This document shows, piece by piece, positions 1 through 11,080 of a stretch of DNA of 64,000 nucleotides (its first letter is position 1; the number at the start of each line of letters is the position of its first letter). Origin of the DNA: Stercorarius parasiticus (taxonomy: Eukaryota; Chordata; Aves; Charadriiformes; Stercorariidae); contig VWZL01001962.1 of the NCBI GenBank assembly GCA_013396915.1, positions 184,033 through 248,032 on the forward strand, in the 5' to 3' direction. The notes under the pieces are model-generated. The model had not been told where the DNA came from and did no database searches. It saw only the letters and a program-made list of their open reading frames with translations. The translations under genes and the position numbers were made by a program.

Positions 1-779
1 ATCGCCGAAAGCCTTTTTCTTGCCATATGGGATTTAACATCCTCTGTTTTCCTAGGAACAAGAGATGCTTCCTATAAAAGGCAGCCACAGTGCAAATTCT
101 TCATGTACTGACGCAGCCACCTCCTTCCAGAGTCTTCTGTGGTAGGACATTCAGCATCCCTCTCATGTTTGCTCTCCCTTGGGAGTTTATAACAAATAAA
201 TTTTAAATACTGCTGTGATCCAGCAGGTCCCTTCTGCTCTGAGACACCTGGGACATGAACCAAGAAGCACCCCAGCAGCCCACAGGTTTATTTATCCATG
301 TCTGCATGGCATGATGGTAAAACCAAACTGAAGAGACCTCCCAGCAGGACCCAGGGGGAGGCTCCAGCCCAGCTCCAGCCAGCAGACACCACGTCCTACC
401 CCATGAGCAATCAATATCGATCTTCACGTTCCTTGTCCTGTCTCCAAACCCCACCCCATTGCTCTCTGCTCCCTACAGCGAAGACCTGTTGGACATCACC
501 TCTCAGTGAGATGACACCCTCTTCTGCTCGGTGCCTATCTGCGGCTGAGCAGAGAGGAACGGCACATGGTCAAACCCTCCATCATTATGCCCCTCATACT
601 GCCTCCCCACTGTCTTCTCCAAGCTGGCCTTTCTGAAGCCACCGCTGAAGTTCATGGGGAAGGAGGTCCCTTCAGCTGCAAGCCTGGGAGGTAAGGAATG
701 TCTTGACTGCATGGCCCAACCGGTGCAGGACAACTCTCCTACTTCTTATCAATGACTTCAGGTCAGGTGAAACCCTCTG

Positions 780-1330
780 CGTGCTTTAACTCTGCAAATA
801 ACCGTCTGCCAGCTTATGCTCTGGCAGCTGTACAGGCAGAAGGACCTTTGACCGTCTGCGTTCGGGGTTTGTACTCCTGCATATCAGCACGGCCGCGGCC
901 GGCGGGCAGCCGCTCGCTTCCCAGCATCTCCTTTTAATGAGCTCCTTCAACAGCGGTATTTTCTCTCTCCTAATCCAGCCGATTTCCAACAACAAGTAAT
1001 TAGCAATGTGTCTTTCTAAAGCGGTGAGAGCATCTCGGTGAATGAAAGGAGCAGTTTATCTTTATTGCCGGCGGCCAGCTTTCATACCCAGCAAACCGCA
1101 GGAACAGTTACCATGGAAAATGAAAGCAATCAAGATGAACCATGACTCCCTCCATCCAGGTATTACCGTGTCTCCACGAGCACAGGCGAAGCATCACGTG
1201 TCTGGTTTGGATTCGCTGCTCCATAGCTGCTATTTATCCATATGCCAAAACATCAAGCGCAGCAATATAAATTATTATATCCTGGATCTGATCCTTTTCT
1301 AATTAAAATGTAAACACCTTTGAAAACCAC
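780..1330. promoter_or_regulatory. Candidate conserved non-coding enhancer block
   Basis: The block is non-repetitive with mixed base composition and is dense in developmental transcription-factor motifs: TAATCC (OTX/PITX type) at 971-976, a TAATTA homeodomain core at 997-1002, an RFX-like GTTACCATGG half-site at 1107-1116, a CACGTG E-box at 1195-1200 and CATATG at 1239-1244. A short GC-rich patch lies at about 888-912. Motif density is only suggestive. Cross-species conservation would be the real test, and I cannot measure it here. Confidence 0.25.
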
Positions 1331-1831
1331 ACTGAGCGACTGCTGCTGGCACTAGCCTTGGGCTTTTCAGATACTGATGCATCCGTGGCTGTCTGAGCAT
1401 TTTATATATTTCATCACCCCTCCAGTCTCAGGTCTGGTTTCTGGTACCTGGTGATGCAGAAAAGCCCAAGTGACAGGAAAAAAGCCCAACAGCTGTCACA
1501 TTGCAGCGCTATCCACGAGCCTGGCATGCCACAGAGCGGGCGAACACCACAGCGCATCAAAACAGAGCTATTAAAATAAAAACACAGAAATAAATCAAGG
1601 GGGAAAAAAAAAAACAACAAAGGAGAGAGCCAGGAGACAACCAAGTGCAAAAGGCCACAGAATCCAACCCAAAGCAGCCGCCTGGACACAGTGATCCAGC
1701 AAGGAAGGGAGAAAATTAAGCAGAAAGCCAGAAATCCCTTGTTCTCAGCCAGACAATAATTTATTACGTAGCTTGCTTCACTGCAATAAGGAATTTTTTG
1801 TGGTTGGGAGGTGGATTTTTCTTTTCTTTTC

Positions 1832-1850
1832 AAAAAAAAAAAAAAAAAAA
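1832..1850 (+). repeat. Poly-A run
   Basis: Nineteen consecutive A residues preceded by a T/C-rich patch (T4-6 runs separated by C). This is a simple repeat. It is not linked to any recognisable retroposed gene body upstream. Confidence 0.9.
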
Positions 1851-2599
1851 CAACACAAACCCGCAAAGCATTGTCACTTTTAGAAACACAAAGTCTTTTT
1901 GTGTGTCAAATCTATGCACGAAGTTGGAGCGGTTTCCCACCAGATGGGCTTCCTTGCCTGGGGGGCGGGCAGGGGGAGATGTTACCTTTGGTTTGCAATG
2001 GATGTTGCCAAGAAAAAGAAAGGCAAAACTAGCACACAGCTAATAAAACCACTGTCTCAACTTCAGGAGGTGAATGGAGGTGGGTTTACGGCCCATCTGA
2101 CAGACACTGGTCCCATCCTGCGGTGGGATGCTCCACTACGTGGGATGCCAGGGCATGCGGTCCACTGGAGCATCACTGGCTTCAACACAAGAGCAAGGCA
2201 CGCTTCCCGTCCCCTGATTTTTATACAAATTCGATCCACGGAAATACATCAGAATTTCTAGAAATAAAACCCGAAGCAGGTCACAAAAAACCTGCAACCA
2301 CAAACCCCTGAATCAAGAACAGCCTGAGTTTTATAACCTATTTCTACATCAGCTGATACTACAAACTGTGACTTAAGTCAGACTTAATCCCTTTTCACAT
2401 TCCCCTACTTCTACTAGAAGCCAATGGAATGAGAGCCCACGTTAACATTTTATCCTTGTTATTTTTCACCTTTCTAAAGGAAACATCATGAAATAAAAAT
2501 ATTTGAAGAAATAGCAAAAAGAAAAATAAAAATGCGTATTTCACGTGTGCTCTGCGATCTCCTCTTTGGAGCTGCACTTTTCTCCTTCGAGAGCGGGAA

Positions 2600-3055
2600 T
2601 TCATAGAATGACGGAATGGTTTGGGTTGGAAGGGACCTCAAAGATCATCCAGTCCCACCCCCCTGCCCTGGGCAGGGACACCTCCCACCACACCAGGTTG
2701 CTCCAAGCCCCATCCAACCTGGCCTTCAACCCCTCCAGGGATGGGGCAGCCACAGCTTCCCTGGGCAACCTGGGCCAGGGGCTCACCACCCTCACAGCAA
2801 ACAATTTCCTCCTAATATCAAACCTAAATCTCCCCTCTTTCAGCGTAAAACTGTCCCCCCTCGTCCCATGGCTCCCCTCCCTGCTCCAGAGTCCCTCCCC
2901 AGCTTTTCTTTAGGGACCGGAAGGGGCTGGAAGGGGCTGGAAGGTCTCCCCGGAGCCTTCTCTTCTCCAGGCTGAACTGAACTCCCCCAACTCCCTCAGC
3001 CTGTCCTCCCAGCAGAGGGGCTCCAGCCCTCCCAGCATCTCCGTGGCCTCCTCTC
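2600..3055 (-). mobile_element. CR1 LINE, 5'-truncated
   Basis: The left edge shows the reverse complement of the CR1 3' terminus (TCATAGAATG, then GGTTTGGGTTGGAAGGGACC). It continues through the 3' UTR and into the last part of ORF2. Read on the minus strand, fragments of the ORF2 C-terminal domain are visible ([11 protein letters not shown] near 2900-2970), but frameshifts break the frame, so the copy is dead. The variant carries the CCTGCCCTGGGCAGGGACACC block shared by most copies in this window. A 10-bp GGAAGGGGCT motif is tandemly repeated at about 2920-2943. Confidence 0.95.
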
Positions 3056-3815
3056 AATTATGCTAGAAGACATGAACGAAGGATGTTCTCCTGCCAGGAG
3101 GGCTTGCACACATACACTGTGCAAACGCGTGTGGCCCTCTACGCAGCGGGCAGCAATCCTCAGGCAACCAACGCCTGTATTTTGCCCAGCTCCTCCACAA
3201 TCCCGGGGGATGAGCCTTGATCCCATGGAATCAGCAGCCAGGGTCAAAAATCCCTGCGCAGGCAGCGCTCTGCAGGCAAAGCGCACAGCCCACGTCCTAA
3301 ATAAAAGCATTAGAATAACCAGCTGATCCATACACTTTGCAATCGCACATTTCGACGGCGCGTTCACACGCCGGCACCAGTTGCCACGTACTGTCTTTTA
3401 CAAATAACCAAAGGGAAACTATTATCAGAAAGTAAATCTTTTCTTTCCAGGCACCCAGGCAATATAATGGGCACTTGGGCTGTGAAAAGCCCTGTAATCC
3501 TAAAAGACACAGACAACTCTAAGTTGAGATCTCAACCCGCTGAAGTAATCCATCCCGTGGGTCGCTGCCGGCAGGGAGGGATGGGGCGGGAGCGGCATCC
3601 CCCCGTCAGCAGCAGGGCAGGCGCGGAGGGTGCTTAATCCCTATTAAACCATGCCCATAGTTTGCTGGCAAAGAGCATTTTTGCATCTGTACGCCGGCTT
3701 TTAGCAGCATTCAGAGGACAAACCTCGGCCACCAGCCAAAATGCCGGGGCTGCCACTCTGGATGGATGGAGGGGATTTTATGCTAGGAGGAGCCAGCTGG
3801 TCATCTCCTCCTGGG
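3056..3815. other. Single-copy spacer between two CR1 copies
   Basis: About 760 bases with no recognisable gene or repeat. Overlapping short frames occur on both strands (for example 2996-3367 minus and 3060-3326 plus), none with splice-site support or recognisable domains. Confidence 0.6.
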
Positions 3816-4590
3816 AATCACAGATTTGGGTTGGAAGGGACCTTTCAAGGCCATCTAGTCCAACCCCCCTGCCATGAGCAGGGACATCTTCAACTAGACC
3901 AGGTTGCTCAGAGCCCCGTCCAACCTGACCTGGAATGTTTCCAGGGATGGGGCATCTCCCACCTCTCTGGGCAACCTGGGCCAGGGGCTCACCACCCTCA
4001 GTGTAAGACATTTCTCCTACCTACTCTGAATCTCCCCTCTTTTAGTTTAAAATGATTACCCCTTGTCCTATCACAACAGGCCCTTCTAAAAAGTTTGTCC
4101 CCATCTTTCTTCTAAGCCACCTTTAACTACTGAAAGGCTGCAATAAGGTCTCCGCGGAGCCTTCTCTTCTCCAAGCTGAACCCCCCCCAACTCTCTCAGC
4201 CTGTCCTCCCAGCAGAGGGGCTCCAGCCCTCCCAGCATCTCCGGGGCCTCCTCTGACCCCGCTCCAACAGGTCCATGTCCTTCTGCTGTTGGTGGCCCCA
4301 GAGCTGAAGGCAGTACACCAGGTGGGGTCTCACCAGAGCAGAGCAGAGGGGCAGAATCCCCCCGCTGCTGGGGGTGCAGCCCAGGATGCGGGTGGCACAT
4401 TGCCGGCTCATGTCCAGCTTTCCAACCACCAGTACCCCTGAGTCCTTCTCAGCAGAGCTGCTCTCCATCCCTCCATCCCCCAGCCTGTACCGCTACCAGC
4501 GACTGCCCTGATGCAGGTGCACGATCTTGCACTTGGCCTTGTTGAACCTCGTGGAACTCACATCCTCGCGGAATCTCACCTCCATCCCCA
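3816..4590 (-). mobile_element. CR1 LINE, longer 5'-truncated copy of a second subfamily
   Basis: The 3' terminus is at the left edge (AATCACAGATTTGGGTTGGAA). Diagnostic differences from the 2600-3055 copy include the CATGAGCAGGGACATCTTCAA block, so this belongs to another CR1 subfamily. The body reaches well into ORF2: on the minus strand, LVRPHLVYC-like and CWEGWSPSAGRTG residues are readable at 4196-4468, and a second frame at 4086-4400 carries the next part. Frameshifts therefore separate the pieces and no working protein remains. The right edge is diffuse, near a motif coding for the ORF2 segment around the GTTGAACCTC sequence. Confidence 0.93.
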
Positions 4591-7500
4591 CCGATTGCTC
4601 CCTTCATCACGGCTTTCCTCTTTTTTGGAAATTAAGCTCTTCTGTATGACAAGGCTGGCTGCAGGAGACCCTCAGGTGCCCCCCTTATTTGAAAGATGAA
4701 ATGGAAGCATGATGCTTTTTGCAACATCAGCCACCTTCTGCACCGTGGAGAAAAGCAAATCATCCCTGGGTTCCTGCTGCTTTGACCAAGGGGAACAATC
4801 CTTCCTGGCCTCGGATCCGGTGATGTTTGGGCTTGGGTTACATGAGCAAAGCAAGGAGCAGATTTCAAGGAGAGACAGTTCCCTACGACCCAAGCCTGGC
4901 TCGCTCATGGGGATGTCTGTGCCTTTTGCCTAACATGAGCTGCTCAACTGGAACTGGGAAGAAAAATCAGCCAGTAAACCTCTGCCATTTTGCAGAGGAA
5001 AGGGAAAATAAACAACTTACCATGTTCCTCTCCGAGATAGTTAAAAATCATCTGAACAACTCCACGCGCAGATATTTTCTGAATCTTTAATTACTTTCAG
5101 TGCTAAAAAAACCCATACCCTAGAAAACCCCACTCAACAACACCCACAAACAAACAAAATTTCCAAAACCTGCCTTTGGATCCCGGACCCCCGCTCCTCC
5201 ACCGCATTCAAATGTTCAAGTTATAAAATAAACAGCATCGGCCACCCCGGGAGCATCAGTCCCAGACCTTATCAGTTCCCATACAGGCAGCATCCACAGC
5301 ACTGCCATCGATGAGATCTTCTAAATATTCTAGCAGAAAAGAACAAGAATTTGGGAAATAGGCAATTCTGTACACGCAGAAGGAAAAGAAGTCCCTTCCT
5401 CATAATGCTTTTGGTCGAGTAATAATAAATTAAGAGGCAGGGAAGGAAACAAAGCCCTGCAGAAGCACAAGGGGACAGGGAACCTTGTGGGGTTGGTGTT
5501 CAACACCACATGAGCAGGTCCAGGGTGACACAGAGCCGGCCAAGGAATGGGGACATCAGTGTCATGAAAGCTGAGCTTTCCAGGACCGCTGTCCCTTCTT
5601 CTGGCTTCCTCCACATTTAAATATACTAATAAAAGAGCCGCAGCTGCTTGCAAAAACAAGGAAAAAGCCACGAGCAGCATCTCCCACCTCCTACCTACTT
5701 GTTGAACCTTCTGCTCAGGAAAGAAGGACAGAGCCCGACACATACCCAGCAAAGCGACCGACCCTCGCACATTTAATGACAGGTTTTTGACCCAGGAATG
5801 AGTCGGTTGCCAAAGCTTTCCCTTCCCCTGGGGTTGGACACGGTGTCCTCCTTAGCTCCTGCTCCCGGCCACGTGGGCCGGACGTGGTCTAGATGGCAGG
5901 TTTCCATCCAGCAAAGTGATTGCATTATGGAGAAGCGATCCTCACTCCAACCAGAGGGACCATCCAAATTAAACCTGGCTCCCTGAGACTGTTGTGGGCA
6001 AAGGGCGTCATCTAAGACAGCTCTAACAGCTTGGGAAGATGTCCTTGCAGACCCTAAATCCATTTTTCAGCCTACAAAGATCTCCTGCATGTTCTCACAC
6101 ATTATTTCTGATAGCAATTCAGAGAGCACATTTGGTACCCAGATTTCACAACAGGATCCCGATATCTGCTCCAGGAAGGGATGTGACCCAGCGCAGACAC
6201 CACTGTGCCCACCAAAGGTCCCACCAAACCCAGGGATGCTGTGGTACGGCAAGGACGGGCTCCAGCTCACTGTGGACCCACCACCCCACCGCGCTGGCCA
6301 AAGCCCCAAGCAGCAGGTAAGGCTCAGCCCTGGAAGGGTGATGATCAGGCCCTTCCCAAGCTTTGCTTTGCCCAAGCAGTGTGGACTGAGCCGATGGGCT
6401 TAACCCTCCTCTCGAATCCATCCCCAGCTTTTAGCTCCTTCCAGCTGCTCATGAGACAGCTTGAACCAATTCACCAGGATAATGCACTTCCCTTAAGGAA
6501 CCAGCCCGCAAATACCAAGGAAAGCACCTCCCCAGACAGGAATTTTTGGGAGTTACTGGCCAGCCACCAGCCTCCTTTTTGAGGCTTGAAGTGCATTTTT
6601 TCGCAATCACTCCCAGACTATTGCTCTGCTCGGCAGCAGCAATGCCGCCGCAGATCTCCCCAAAAGCCCCTCCCGGGCAACCTCTTCCCCCCCTCAATCA
6701 CAGCAAATGACAGGTGATAAGAAGCCAGCGATGGGGATGGGAAGAAGAGCAGCCTGCCAAACCCCAGGGGGTAAAGATGCTGCAAGTATTTGCGCAGCTA
6801 CATTTATCGCCCAGGGGACCGCTGGGTTTGATTAATAAGAGGTAAATGAAGCAGCTCAACTCAGCTGAGCCCCGACAGGCAGGAGGAGGACAGGGAGGTT
6901 TTCTTTAACACAAAACAAAGGGAGAGACAGGTACTTCCAGGACACGATAGCTGACCTATTTTGAGACGAACATGAGATCAAGCGAGCTTTGGGAGTGTCT
7001 GTTTACCTGCACCAGCAGCAATGACAGTCTAGATGACTAGCCCAGATCGAGACAGCTGACATTCAGCCTTGGGATCCACCAACCCTACGTCCTGACGTGC
7101 CCTGCTGACAGTGTCCTTGACGTCAGTATGGTTCTGCAAACCCCAAGTCTCAGATGCCCCACTGAGCCCCTGCGTTGCTGCCGGTGTGCTGGGGACAAGA
7201 ACCTCAAGTTTGTCACAAAATGTCCTTGAGCTGCTCCTTGTGTCCAAGTGCTCCATCCAGCATGGACCCAAGTGCGCCACGCGCCGCATGTGTGATTGGG
7301 ACGTATCGCTGGCTCCACCACCACGCCTCGCTCCCCTCTCTCGTAAAACGCAACAAGCCCTGTTAAGACTTAGTTTAAATGCTTGGCTTTCCCTTCTAGC
7401 TTGGGGAGGACCAAAGAGGTCTTGGAGCTTTCAAGGTGCTACTTTTAGGGAAGGCATCATAGATCTAGAGGGTCTTTGATGAACATCAGAAGTTTGGCCT

Positions 7501-8889
7501 TAGTTTTCAGAATGCCTCTGGGGTGAATGTATTTAGTAAATACCCAGCATCTCAGGAAACCAGGCCAAGAAGGCATCCAGAGAAGCTTTTTCTCCACAAA
7601 CACTGCCTGGTCAGGCATAGTGCCAGAAATACTTACTTTGATAAGTTTGCCTCCTGACCCAAAAGGAAACGCTGTTCCTATAGGGCTGGATGATGACTGG
7701 AGGACCCAGGGCCACCTGCAGACAGCAGAGACCAACAGGATCCATCTTTCAGGACAGCTGTTATCTACCCCAAGACCCCGCTTAAGAGTGGAAAACCCAC
7801 CAGCCATGTCAACTGGGGAACCTGCAGGCGTAAGGACAACCCAGAAACACATCCATGAATGAGCCTGATACCATTTTTTGTTCTTTTGTTGAAGGGTCCT
7901 TCACATTCATCATGAAGGTCTTCCCACAATGACCTCTACCACGTGGCAGCCCCACCGAATATGGCTGCAGGGACCTAAGGAGCTTGTGCCAGGCCAGGTT
8001 AGCATCTGAGAAAGTCCCCTCCCACACCTCCCTTCACCGGTCAACCTCTGCTTACACCCAAGGGATTAACAGCCCCAAAGTTAATCATAACATGAACACG
8101 AGAGGAGGACTGTAATTGCAGCAAAGGGGAGCAGCATCAGCAGTTTCAGCAGAAACATCATAGCAGGATGCCTGCTATTGACGTACCTTTGACCTCAGAG
8201 ATGCAAATAAAGAGCCCAAACTATTTAACTTGGGGAAAATAATAAAAGAAAAGAAGTAAGGGAGAACTTGATCAATCAAGAGACTATATAATGCTGTATA
8301 TCCAGATGGTATCTCATGTTGAAGGGCCTTGCAGGTGGAAGCCCATTGTTGCCGGTTCTTGGCTGCCTGTACACTGCAGGTCAGATGAGGGCACCTGAGG
8401 GATCTTTGGGACCCACCAATTAAGTAGCTGAGCTTAACGAGGGACTGGAAAAGACACTTCTGGAATAAATTATACAATATGAAGGATCAAGAAAACAAAC
8501 TCCGCCCCTAGCCCTGAGTTACTGCAAGCACTTGGAGACTTCAGAGGAAGATGCAACCACCGCTAACATAACCACAAAACGCCAAGGCTTTCCCCACTCC
8601 CACCGGAGTCTTCTTTGGGGCTTTTCCCTCCCAGAGGGAACCTGAAGAACCTCTGTGCTTGCTGAGAACCCCCGGTCCACCGGGATACCCTGCTGCTGGT
8701 GAGCATCCCCACATGTCCACAATGTCCAGAAGAAGCCCAATGCCTTCCAGCTCCAGGAACGGGAGGTGAGACCTGGCGCTCAAGTCCCACATGTCCCCTC
8801 CTCCGGTGTGGGACAAGGGTCACATACCTCCCCTACCTGCACTCATCCGAGGAACTGAATCCCTTTTTGCAGAAGTAAAAGGCTGAACC

Positions 8890-9460
8890 CATCAAATAAT
8901 ACTATTTTTTTAAAATCACTTGTTTGCCAGCAGCCCAGCTTTGGCTTGGCGAATTTTAAATACTTTTGGTCAAATCACTGCAGCCAAAATGCTGGGAAGA
9001 AAACGCTGGAAGAAGTTCAAGGTTTTTTTAGGGTTTGGTATTTTTAAACAAAAGATTTTTACTTCTATTTCACAGTGATGTACGCTAAATTTCCACAGCT
9101 CTTTGTCATGCTGTAAATTACTTTAAAACATATTTCATTTTGGATTGAACAAAGCAAACGTGACTTGACTTTATTTTCTTTCCTGTTTTAATGAAATAAA
9201 AATATCTACCCTGATTGACCCCAGCTAAAAATCCTCTTATCCCCCACAACTATCCTTGCGAGTTTTCTACAGCTTAATTAACTGGAAAAAAAATAAAAAT
9301 ACAGTTAGTATCAATTATTTGTCCTATGGGCTGATATTTAGGAATATTCAGAATATCTAAGGATAATTTGGGGTATCCACCGGGACGCGGTCCAGGACAG
9401 AGCACATATTAAGCGTTACTGTAACTAACATATATATTAGGAACTCATAGGAACCTCAGG
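8890..9460. promoter_or_regulatory. AT-rich conserved-looking non-coding block
   Basis: An AT-rich, non-repetitive segment stands out from more GC-balanced flanks. It holds a SOX-type GAACAAAG site (9147-9154), a palindromic TTAATTAA LIM-homeodomain-type site (9274-9281) and several AAATAAA/TTTAAAA patches. Developmental enhancers in vertebrates often look like this, but no conservation data are available here, so the call is an inference from composition and motifs. Confidence 0.22.
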
Positions 9461-9479
9461 AAAGGGTCACATATATCAC

Positions 9480-9502
9480 TTTTTTTTTTTTTTAAAAAAA
9501 AA
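9480..9502. repeat. T14-A9 self-complementary run
   Basis: Fourteen T residues are directly followed by nine A residues, giving a perfect A/T hairpin-capable tract. It is a simple repeat with no associated gene body. Confidence 0.85.
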
Positions 9503-10160
9503 GAAGAGGGAAATAAAGAGAGGGGGGACCACTTCAGCCCCAATTCTGCAGGCAAGGTGAGACGCGAGGCACAATCCCACTGCCAGCCCTTTCGGGCTTT
9601 ATCCTCCTAGCGATGCCTCCGCTTTGGCTTATTCCCAGCTCCTCCACGGGCTGCTCTGCCCCAGGAGGAAATATTTACTCTCCGGAGACTATCAGTCATT
9701 ACACAAGATAATACCCAGGGCTGCAGAAACCCCAATGCAGATAAAGCCTCACTGATGCTCGGATGATGCCTTGCTGCATCCTCTCCTGCTCCCTTTCAGG
9801 TCAAACTGGATCTTGTACATGGCAAGGGGATAAAAAACCAAAACAAAACAGGTTTTCAGGATAATGCTGCTGACTTGTTGTTTTTCAAACCCTCTGCCAC
9901 CAAGCCCCTGCGGTGCTGCTAACGTCTGCTGATCCCATCAGGTGGTTTAACCGGGGAGCTTAGTGGTAAGCCCTGTCCCTGCAAGGAGGCACCGAGTTAT
10001 ATAGGGTTATTCTTTGCCCGATGGGGACCGCAGAGGCTTTCAGATAGCACAGGGATAATTCCCAACTTTAAATTTCAGGAAGAAAATTAAGTTTATGAAT
10101 GGAGGGAACTCACCCTAAGATGCAGTGTTTTGTGGCTGGGTTGGTTTGGGTTGGTGGTTG

Positions 10161-10179
10161 TTTTTTTTTGTTTTTTTTT
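10161..10179. repeat. Poly-T tract interrupted by one G
   Basis: Two runs of nine T residues separated by a single G, downstream of a GGTTTGGGTTGG patch. Simple low-complexity DNA. Confidence 0.8.
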
Positions 10180-10857
10180 CTCTCCTAGGCTTTATTTTAT
10201 TTATGTTGAAGTAGCTGTTAAATCCTGTTAACATGCTGCAAATCCCTGTCTAGATGAAAAAAGAATGTGGCACCTTTGAAAGGTAGCTGGCCTACATCTG
10301 TACGTAAATAAACCCTTTATGGAAGGGAAAGGGGGCATGTAGGGAAGGGAGAATCCAGAGCAGGGCAGCAGGAGGCGTCTTGCAGAAGGAAGAAAAATGG
10401 GATAGGGAACAAAAAAAGGCTAGGCCACCAAAGCCAGCAGGATGGCCATCAGAGCAGGAAAAGCAGTTCACAAGTATTGCACTGTATCGGGCTACAAACC
10501 TTATTCTCTGGCTCACCTAGCCCGAACAAATGAGCAATATTATTAAGAGACAGACGAGAAATCAAACAGCAGCTTGGAGAAACCAGGGAAGCCTCCTGAG
10601 AGCCAAGGAAACCTGCACTATCTAGGGAAGAGCGAGATTACAATAATTAGGTCAGTTGGCGATAAGCCTTCTCGCCGCACACAGGCACACACACGCTACT
10701 GCCTTGCTAGAAAGTGGTGATGTCCCCGTGGAGCTGACAAACCCAACAGCACCATTCCAGGAGCATGGACACGACCGGTAGCGGAAAGCCTTCTCCAGCT
10801 GCAAACCACAGCAGCTGCTCACCTCAAAGTCTGAGGATCGATAGCTGCAGCATGGGA

Positions 10858-11080
10858 AATTCCGATGGGATATTAGAAAATTCCTTCACTGTGAGCGTGG
10901 CTCAGCATCCAACAGGTGACCCACGGGGATGTGCAATCTCCATCCTTGGAAACAGCGTCAAGAGGCAGCTGGATGAGGCCCTGAGCAGGCAGGTTTGACA
11001 CAGAAGCTGACCCTGCGCTGAGCGGAGGGCTGGACCAGAGGACCTCCAGAGCTTCTTTCAATCCAGAATAACTCCATGAT
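10858..11080 (+). mobile_element. Old, diverged CR1 fragment
   Basis: The order of CR1 3'-end landmarks is kept on the plus strand: a TTAGAAAATTCCTTCACTGTGAG-like start, AACAGCGTCAAGAGGCAGCTGGATGAGGC in the middle, GAGGGCTGGACCAGAGGACCTCCAGAG, and finally a degenerate AATCCAGAATAACTCCATGAT terminus. Many substitutions separate it from the fresher copies, so it is an ancient insertion. The open frame over part of it (10765-10998) is just a remnant of the ORF2 C-terminus. Confidence 0.7.

Larger units (their letters stand above)
1..2599. other. Single-copy non-coding stretch
   Basis: No gene or known transposon is visible. The open frames here are short and overlap on both strands; the 150-residue frame on the minus strand at 1414-1866 is low-complexity because it reads through A-runs. 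The stretch contains an A-run at 1832-1850, a small hairpin at 807-829 (CTGCCAG / CTGGCAG arms) and an enhancer-like block listed separately. It is probably intergenic or intronic; the sequence alone does not say which. Confidence 0.6.
4591..10857. other. Long single-copy stretch without recognisable genes
   Basis: Over 6 kb contain no CR1 copy, tRNA or recognisable exon. Open frames are all under 150 codons, overlap on opposite strands and lack recognisable domains. Sub-features noted separately are the AT-rich block at 8890-9460 and the T/A runs at 9480-9502 and 10161-10179. It could be part of a large intron or a gene-poor spacer. Confidence 0.55.

Noticed and set aside
1414..1866. 150-codon minus-strand frame that looks like a hydrophobic protein
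   Set aside because: Low-complexity F/L runs are the translation of A-runs on the other strand; no initiation or splice support.
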